Assembly (NCBI GenBank): GCA_020058145.1
Contig: JAGVEP010000315.1
Location: 1 to 6,650 of the forward strand
From: Phycisphaerae bacterium
GTDB taxonomy: Bacteria > Planctomycetota > Phycisphaerae > UBA1845 > Fen-1342
Length of the DNA stretch: 6,650 bases
Direction: 5' to 3'
In this document: positions 1 through 6,650 of the stretch, one piece after another
How the letters are laid out: each line of letters starts with the position of its first letter
Position numbering within the stretch: the first letter of the stretch is position 1
The notes under the pieces: generated by a model
Told to the model about the DNA's origin: nothing
Databases searched by the model: none
Seen by the model: the letters and a program-made list of their open reading frames with translations, nothing else
Position numbers and translations under genes: made by a program

Positions 1-16
1 CCCGGGTGGTAGCGAT

Positions 17-39
17 GTGGCACCGGCATCTTGCCGGTG
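17..39 (+). repeat. REP-like hairpin, plus orientation
   Basis: A GTGG tetranucleotide (17-20) sits directly at the foot of a perfect 8-bp stem: CACCGGCA (21-28), loop TCT (29-31), TGCCGGTG (32-39). This is the layout of REP elements mobilised by RAYT (TnpA-REP) transposases, where a conserved tetranucleotide precedes a hairpin. Read on the opposite strand, the three repeats that follow have the same GTGG foot, stem length and 3-nt loop, so the cluster resembles a BIME (REPs in opposite orientations). No RAYT gene is in the window, and the REP assignment is an inference from architecture. Confidence 0.6.
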
Positions 40-42
40 AAA

Positions 43-125
43 CCACAGGCTGGAAGCCTGTGCCACAAGTACCACAGGCTGGAAGCCTGTGCCACAAGTA
101 CCACAGGCTGGAAGCCTGTGCCACA
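43..125 (-). repeat. Three tandem REP-like hairpins, 29-bp period
   Basis: Three copies start at 43, 72 and 101. The first two are full 29-bp units ending in an AAGTA linker, and the third ends near 125. Each contains a perfect 8-bp stem CACAGGCT / AGCCTGTG with a GGA loop (stems 44-51/55-62, 73-80/84-91, 102-109/113-120). On the minus strand each hairpin has GTGG at its 5' foot (plus-strand CCAC at 63-66, 92-95 and 121-124). The stem differs from the plus-oriented hairpin at 17-39 at two base pairs, both compensated. The copies are identical, which implies recent tandem duplication. Similar phrases recur between genes in planctomycete genomes, from memory and not searched here. Confidence 0.85.
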
Positions 126-253
126 TGACTAAAGGCCTAGCTCAAGCCAGCCGATCATCGCTATGCCGAGCAATTGCAGACTCTGGTTCGGGCGAGCCCT
201 CCGTGCCGGCCCAGCGGGCGCGGCGCACAGCGAACCACAGATCGAGGTTTCAG

Positions 254-1280
254 ATGACGCAACCGAGCCCGCGATGGCTTCTGGGCGGCGTGGTTATCCT
301 GACGATTGTGCTCGGTTCGGCGGCAGTGCTGTTTCTTGGTGATGGCGGGCCGCCACGCCCCGCGTCGGCTCGGGCAACCCCCCCCCCCCTCTAATTACCC
401 ATCCTACCCAGACTGCCTATCCAACCGCGCGGCCCACAGTTCGTCTAAATCCGTCGCCGCTGTACCCCCACTCCGCATCGCCATGAGCGCCGCGTTCGTG
501 CCAGAGGTGGACGTGGGCGTCTACGGCGCCATCGCGCGCTATCTATCCGAGAAGCTCGGGCGGCCCGTCGATTTCGTTAGCGGACTGTCTTACGGCACGA
601 TCGGCGAAATGATCGACGCCGGGGTGGTCCAGCTCGCCTTTCTCTGCGGGTTGCCCTACGTCCTGAAAACGGACACCCCGACGCCAACCGTTCGCCTGGT
701 CGCGGCGCCGGTGATGACGGGCGCACATTACGGCGGCGAGCCAAAGTACTTCTCGTACGTGATTGTACGCCAGGGGCTTGCGGCGCGCAGCTTCGCCGAT
801 CTGCGGGGCCTGCGGTTCGCCTACAACGAGGAGTTGTCGAATTCGGGCTACAACATGCCGCGTGCCAAGCTCGTCGAGTTGGGCGAGACCCACGGGTTCT
901 TCGGCTCCACCGTTCGCTCCGGGTCTCATGAGGAATCGATTCGCATGGTGGCGGACGGGAAGGCGGACGCCGCCTGTGTGGACTCATTGGTGTTTGACTA
1001 CCAACAGGAGCGGGGCGCGCCGCAAGTGAATCGTGTCCGGGTGATCGAGCGGCTCGGGCCGGCAGGCATACCCCTGCTGGTGGCCTCGACGCACCTGGAT
1101 GAGGACTTGTGCAAACAGGTGCGCGACGTGTTGCTATGCATGGATGAGGACGACGCCGGCCGCCGTATCCTCGCGGAGGCATTCATCGCCCGCTTCGTGG
1201 CCGTCGAGGACAGCAATTATGAGGATATCCGCCGCATGTGGCAGGCGGCCAAGTCGGCGGGATTCCTCAAGATTCAATAG
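254..1280 (+). CDS. Membrane-anchored PhnD-like periplasmic binding protein, frameshifted at a C12 tract
   Basis: This is a ligand-binding protein of the phosphate/phosphite/phosphonate ABC-transporter type (PhnD-like, PF12974). The best start is ATG 254, with GAGG at 244-247 six bases upstream. It reads MTQPSPRW and then a hydrophobic segment (residues about 8-29), which is an uncleaved anchor or signal peptide with no lipobox. That frame stops at 392-394, just after twelve C residues (378-389). Removing one C joins the anchor to the downstream frame and gives a 341-residue protein: anchor, Pro/Ser-rich linker (about 32-72), then the binding domain (about 73-335). Family-like stretches are LRIAMSAAFVPE, YLSEKLGRPVDFVSG, VQLAFLCGLPYV, RSGSHEESIRMV and GKADAACVDS. 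The uninterrupted downstream frame opens only at TTG 306, within the anchor-coding DNA, and gives no export signal. The kinase starts 30 bp downstream, so it is probably a sensor partner rather than a transporter part. It may be intact with a sequencing error, phase-variable or a pseudogene. The ligand is unknown. Confidence 0.8.
378..389 (+). repeat. Poly-C tract (12 C) at a reading-frame break
   Basis: Twelve consecutive C residues encode prolines in the linker between the membrane anchor and the PhnD-like domain. With 12 C the frame that starts at ATG 254 ends at TAA 392-394. With 11 C (or 14) it continues into the binding domain. Tracts of this length are prone to slipped-strand mispairing and also to sequencing error. 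Confidence 0.9.
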
Positions 1281-1310
1281 ACAGCAATCCCGCGCGGAGC
1301 CACGTGAAGA

Positions 1311-4337
<3,027 letters not shown>

Positions 4338-4355
4338 CGGAGGAATGCAGGGAAA

Positions 4356-4381
4356 GCCCTTCGACGTTCTGGCCGAAGGGC
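4356..4381. terminator. Hairpin between convergent kinase and tRNA genes, probable terminator
   Basis: A perfect 8-bp stem, GCCCTTCG (4356-4363) and CGAAGGGC (4374-4381), encloses a 10-nt loop. It starts 18 bases after the kinase stop and lies 16 bases past the 3' end of the tRNA on the other strand. On the minus strand the stem is followed by TTTCC, so it serves the tRNA better. On the plus strand AAA precedes it and no T run follows. It could work as a weak bidirectional terminator. Confidence 0.5.
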
Positions 4382-4397
4382 CCACTTCTGTCGATGA

Positions 4398-4472
4398 TCG
4401 GGGCGACAAGATTCGAACTTGCGACCTCGTGGACCCAAACCACGCGCTCTAGCCAGGCTGAGCTACGCCCCG
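4398..4472 (-). tRNA. tRNA-Pro (anticodon UGG)
   Basis: The minus strand folds as a full cloverleaf of 75 nt without CCA. The acceptor stem CGGGGCG pairs with CGCCCCG (4466-4472 with 4399-4405), the discriminator is A (4398), and the D stem is GCUC/GAGC. The anticodon stem is CGUGG/CCACG with loop UUUGGGU, giving anticodon UGG with G37. The T stem is GCAAG/CUUGU with loop UUCGAAU. The C1-G72 first pair and G37 are typical of bacterial tRNA-Pro. The 3' CCA is not encoded (TCA follows the discriminator), so it would be added after transcription. The gene converges on the histidine kinase. Confidence 0.95.
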
Positions 4473-4488
4473 TAGCACAACAGCGCCT

Positions 4489-4517
4489 ATCATAGCCGTG
4501 TGCCGCGGGATTGAGAA
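4489..4517 (-). promoter_or_regulatory. Sigma70-type promoter for tRNA-Pro
   Basis: On the minus strand, TTCTCA (4517-4512) and TATGAT (4494-4489) are separated by exactly 17 bases. They match the -35 consensus at 4 of 6 positions and the -10 consensus at 5 of 6. A start about seven bases past the -10 box would leave a leader of about 10 nt before the tRNA 5' end at 4472, normal for a tRNA gene. The call rests on matches and spacing only. Confidence 0.6.
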
Positions 4518-4549
4518 TGACCTCGGGCGGACGGCTGCCGCAGGACGAC

Positions 4550-4702
4550 GTAGTCCAAAACTGTGGTAGCCGCCCCGCGCGGCGAGCCTTCTGTCCGAGC
4601 CCCACGCGCCAGCGTGGGGTTTTCCGCGGAGCGCGCTGCGCGGACCCCAGGCTCGCCGCCTGAGGCTCGGACGGCGAGCTTTCCGCCACAGTTTTGGACT
4701 AC
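4550..4702. mobile_element. 153-bp MITE-like or intergenic palindromic element with 17-bp terminal inverted repeats
   Basis: GTAGTCCAAAACTGTGG (4550-4566) and its exact reverse complement (4686-4702) bound a segment full of nested complementarity: GGCGAGCCT 4581-4589 with 4649-4657; TCCGAGCC 4594-4601 with 4664-4671; an 8-bp hairpin 4600-4619; TCCGCG 4623-4628 with CGCGGA 4639-4644; GCTCGCCG 4651-4658 with 4672-4679. The nonamer GCCGCAGGA occurs at 4537-4545 and 4707-4715, each copy exactly 4 bases outside the inverted repeat, and could be a target-site duplication. No coding capacity is seen. It lies between the tRNA promoter and the oxidoreductase ribosome binding site. The inverted repeats are certain. 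Mobility is an inference. Confidence 0.6.
4600..4623 (+). terminator. Terminator-like hairpin inside the 153-bp element
   Basis: CCCCACGC (4600-4607), loop GCCA, and GCGTGGGG (4612-4619) form a perfect stem followed at once by TTTT (4620-4623). This resembles an intrinsic terminator acting on plus-strand transcription about 100 bases before the oxidoreductase start. If active, the oxidoreductase promoter must lie downstream of it. It could equally be only a structural part of the element. Confidence 0.35.
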
Positions 4703-4711
4703 ACCCGCCGC

Positions 4712-4716
4712 AGGAG
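4712..4716 (+). promoter_or_regulatory. Ribosome binding site deciding the oxidoreductase start
   Basis: AGGAG lies eight bases before GTG 4725 and overlaps GTG 4716, so it supports 4725 as the start. Its first four bases are the end of the right-hand GCCGCAGGA repeat flanking the inverted-repeat element. Confidence 0.7.
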
Positions 4717-4724
4717 TGCGTCGC

Positions 4725-5732
4725 GTGCGTATCTATCGGTTACGACAATTCGGCCTTGAGCATTTGATCCTGGAAGAGGCCCCGTCGCCGTCGCCGGGCG
4801 CCGGCGAGATCGTCCTCGACGTGCAGGCCATGAGCCTCAATTACCGCGACCTGCTGGTGGCGACTGGGCAGTACAACCCGAAACTGAAGCTGCCCGCGAC
4901 GCCGCTCAGTGACGCCGCGGGCGTGGTGTCCGCCATCGGTCCAGGCGTGACACGCGTGCGCGTCGGCGACCGTGTAACCTCGCACTTCGTCGCCGGCTGG
5001 CTCGACGGGCCGTTCCAGCAGGAATACGTCGCGACCACGCTGGGCACGCCGGGCGCCGGGCTCGCCGCCGAGCAGGTCGTCCTCCCCGCCGAGGCGGTCG
5101 TGCCCATTCCGGAGGGGTATGATTTCGCGCAGGCCGCCACCTTGCCGATCGCCGCCCTGACGGCCTGGAGCGCGCTGCAGACGGTCTCCAAAGTCGGACC
5201 GGGGCAGACGGTGCTCACGCTCGGCACCGGCGGCGTGTCGATTTTTGCTCTGCAGCTTGCCAAGGCGCTCGGCGCCCGCGTCATCATCACCAGCAGCCGT
5301 GACGAGAAGCTCGTCCGCGCGCGGCAGCTCGGTGCCGATCACACGATCAACTACCGCACGCACCCCGATTGGCAGCAACAAGTGCTCGAATTCACCGGCG
5401 GGGTCGGGGTTGACGTGACCGTGGAGAACGCCGGGCCGGGCACGCTCGATCGGTCGCTGAAGGCCACGCGTGCAGGTGGCACGATTGCGCTGCTCGGCGC
5501 CCTGACCGGCCGACAAGGCACGGTTACGACGGGTCTGATACTCATGAAGCGGCTGCACATCGCCGGTATCATGGTGGACTCGCGAGCCGTGTTCGAGACG
5601 CTGATTCGGTTTCTCGTGGAGAACCGCCTTCGGCCCGTAATCGACCGTGTGTTCGACTTTGGGCAGCTCCCGGAGGCGTTCCGCTGTATGGCGGCGGGGC
5701 AGCACTTCGGGAAGATCGTGGTACGGAGGTAG
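4725..5732 (+). CDS. Zinc-independent quinone oxidoreductase / NAD(P)-dependent MDR family alcohol dehydrogenase
   Basis: This is a cytoplasmic medium-chain dehydrogenase/reductase (GroES-like PF08240 plus Rossmann PF00107) that probably reduces quinones, enones or similar substrates with NAD(P)H. The start chosen is GTG 4725, with AGGAG (4712-4716) eight bases upstream. This gives 335 residues beginning MRIYRLRQFG, the usual length and N terminus for the family. GTG 4716 is also in frame but has no spaced ribosome site, and the frame stays open back to 4563 through the repeat element. The catalytic domain shows SLNYRDLL (37-44) and LSDAAGVV (61-68), where zinc enzymes would have Cys and GHE, so no catalytic zinc is expected. 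The Rossmann domain (about 155-290) has LGTGGVS (166-172) and ITSSRDEKL (188-196); the SSR suggests NADPH preference. It ends PVIDRVFDF...GKIVVRR, typical of the family. The substrate cannot be told from sequence. tsaD follows after 65 bp. Confidence 0.93.
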   Translation: MRIYRLRQFGLEHLILEEAPSPSPGAGEIVLDVQAMSLNYRDLLVATGQYNPKLKLPATPLSDAAGVVSAIGPGVTRVRVGDRVTSHFVAGWLDGPFQQEYVATTLGTPGAGLAAEQVVLPAEAVVPIPEGYDFAQAATLPIAALTAWSALQTVSKVGPGQTVLTLGTGGVSIFALQLAKALGARVIITSSRDEKLVRARQLGADHTINYRTHPDWQQQVLEFTGGVGVDVTVENAGPGTLDRSLKATRAGGTIALLGALTGRQGTVTTGLILMKRLHIAGIMVDSRAVFETLIRFLVENRLRPVIDRVFDFGQLPEAFRCMAAGQHFGKIVVRR

Positions 5733-5754
5733 CGTCGGACCTCCGAGTCCGACG
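5733..5754. repeat. Perfect 8-bp hairpin between oxidoreductase and tsaD
   Basis: CGTCGGAC (5733-5740), loop CTCCGA, and GTCCGACG (5747-5754) start on the first base after the oxidoreductase TAG. No T run follows, so a simple intrinsic terminator is unlikely. GTAG (5729-5732, which includes the stop codon) sits at its foot, recalling the tetranucleotide foot of REP elements. It may be another intergenic palindromic repeat or an mRNA-stabilising stem. Confidence 0.55.
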
Positions 5755-5797
5755 GCATGGTGGCGCCGGCCCCCGGTGGCCGACGTCCGGTGCGCTG

Positions 5798-6650
5798 ATG
5801 GCCTGCGTCCTCCTCGGCATCGAAACCTCCTGCGACGAGACTGCGGCTGCGGTCGTCGTTGACGGTCGCGACGTGCGCTCGAACTTGGTCAGCTCGCAGG
5901 TGGACTTGCACGCCAGGTACGGCGGAATCGTCCCGGAAATTGCCTCGCGGGCACACATCGAGCAGATTCGGCCGCTCGTCGAGGACGCGCTCGCCGCGGC
6001 GCGGGTGAGCTATGCCGACCTGGATGCCATCGCGGTGACCGCTGGTCCGGGGCTGGTCGGCTCGTTGCTCGTGGGTGTGACGGCGGCCAAGACGCTCGCG
6101 CTTGCCTGCGACCGGCCACTCGTGGCCGTGGACCACATCGAGGCCCACGCGACCAGCGCGGCGCTGGTGATCGACCCGCCGCCGTGGCCCGCGGTGGCGC
6201 TGGTCGTCAGTGGCGGGCACACCTCGCTGTACCTGGTGCGCGACCACCTGGATATCACGCTGCTGGGGCAAACGGTCGACGACGCCGCCGGCGAGGCCTT
6301 TGACAAGGTGGCGGCCCTGCTCGAACTCGGGTATCCCGGCGGTCCGGTTATTGACCGCGTGGCGCGCTCGGGCAATCCGCGGGCGATCCGCTTTCCGCGG
6401 ACCTGGATCCACGCGCCGCATTCCGATTTCTCGTTTAGCGGGCTGAAAACCGCGGTCCTGTACCACGTCTACGGGGCCGGGCACAAGTATGGCTCGCTGG
6501 CCCACCTCAGCGCGCCGGACATCGCGGATGTGGCGGCGAGCTTCCAGGCCGCCCTGGTGGACACGCTGGTCGCGAAGACCGTCGCCGCGGCCGAGCGCGC
6601 CGGCGTGCCTTATGAGACGATGCACCGCCAATTGACGACGCATCTGCACG
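5798..6650 (+). CDS. tsaD: tRNA N6-adenosine threonylcarbamoyltransferase TsaD, 3' part missing
   Basis: TsaD transfers the threonylcarbamoyl group from TC-AMP (made by TsaC) to A37 of ANN-decoding tRNAs, giving t6A; in bacteria it acts with TsaB and TsaE in the cytoplasm. ATG 5798 starts MACVLLGIETSCDETAAAVV, the classic N terminus, so the start is firm although no good Shine-Dalgarno is present (only GGTG at 5789-5792). Family signatures follow: YGGIVPEIASRAH (41-53), TAGPGLVGSLLVG (81-93), the metal-binding HIEAH (His113, His117), SGGHTSL (138-144), GEAFDKVA (165-172), GYPGGP (178-183) and FSFSGLKTAV (211-220). Only 284 codons are present and the window ends before a stop; the family is about 340 residues. 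After AERAGV (270) the expected GGGVAAN-type motif is absent and PYETMHRQLTTHLH appears instead, so the end is doubtful (see finding). Confidence 0.95.
   Translation, partial: MACVLLGIETSCDETAAAVVVDGRDVRSNLVSSQVDLHARYGGIVPEIASRAHIEQIRPLVEDALAAARVSYADLDAIAVTAGPGLVGSLLVGVTAAKTLALACDRPLVAVDHIEAHATSAALVIDPPPWPAVALVVSGGHTSLYLVRDHLDITLLGQTVDDAAGEAFDKVAALLELGYPGGPVIDRVARSGNPRAIRFPRTWIHAPHSDFSFSGLKTAVLYHVYGAGHKYGSLAHLSAPDIADVAASFQAALVDTLVAKTVAAAERAGVPYETMHRQLTTHLH

Noticed and set aside
43..125. Small CRISPR array (29-bp period)
   Set aside because: The period is filled by one continuous tandem repeat with an AAGTA linker and no variable spacers. Each unit is a REP-like hairpin, and no cas gene is present.
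89..394. Open frame starting inside the hairpin repeats
   Set aside because: Its first 55 codons translate palindromic repeats and low-complexity intergenic DNA. Only the part from ATG 254, with its own Shine-Dalgarno, encodes a recognisable anchor segment.
306..1280. PhnD-like gene starting at TTG 306 as an intact gene
   Set aside because: The first 25 or so codons lie over the anchor-coding DNA in the wrong frame, give no export signal, and have no suitable ribosome site. ATG 254 with a frame correction at the C tract explains the region better.
4563..4724. N-terminal extension of the oxidoreductase to 389 residues
   Set aside because: The extra 54 codons translate the inverted-repeat element. 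GTG 4725 with AGGAG eight bases upstream gives the normal family N terminus.
5351..6649. 432-codon open frame on the minus strand
   Set aside because: It is antisense to the oxidoreductase end and tsaD, both recognisable proteins, and its translation is compositionally biased with no family resemblance.

Overview
The window is about two-thirds G+C. It carries a short run of same-strand protein genes and one tRNA gene on the opposite strand. The planctomycete-style hybrid sensor kinase with a cysteine-rich PocR-like domain, the GC bias, and the many short palindromic hairpins between genes suggest a member of the Planctomycetota, probably from an environmental or metagenomic assembly. That placement is an inference from gene and repeat style, because the window holds no marker gene for taxonomy.

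Layout. Bases 1-125 hold a cluster of four REP-like hairpins: one on the + strand, then three in tandem at a 29-bp period on the - strand. Bases 254-1280 encode a membrane-anchored PhnD-like (phosphate/phosphite/phosphonate-type) periplasmic binding protein. Its anchor and its ligand-binding domain sit in different reading frames, separated by a run of twelve C residues. Thirty bases later comes a 1008-residue hybrid histidine kinase (1311-4337) with a two-TM NarX/PilJ-like sensor, a PAS domain, a cysteine-rich PocR-like domain, HisKA, HATPase and a receiver domain. A tRNA-Pro(UGG) gene on the - strand converges on the kinase; it has a good promoter and shares a terminator-like hairpin with the kinase. 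Bases 4550-4702 form a hairpin-rich element with perfect 17-bp terminal inverted repeats, flanked by a possible 9-bp direct repeat. It lies just upstream of a zinc-independent quinone oxidoreductase/MDR gene (4725-5732). After a 65-bp gap with another perfect hairpin, tsaD (tRNA t6A synthesis) starts at 5798 and runs off the window.

How the genes work together. The binding protein and the hybrid kinase look like a two-gene operon in which a periplasmic ligand sensor feeds a membrane kinase, similar in principle to TorT/TorS or LuxP/LuxQ. No DNA-binding regulator or transport permease is visible, so ligand and output are unknown. The oxidoreductase and tsaD are housekeeping or general metabolic genes.

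The most interesting signals are: the C12 tract, which splits the sensor gene and could be a phase-variation switch, a broken gene or a sequencing error; the REP-like hairpins, whose stems vary by compensatory base changes; the 153-bp MITE-like element; and the last 15 or so codons of tsaD, which do not look like TsaD.
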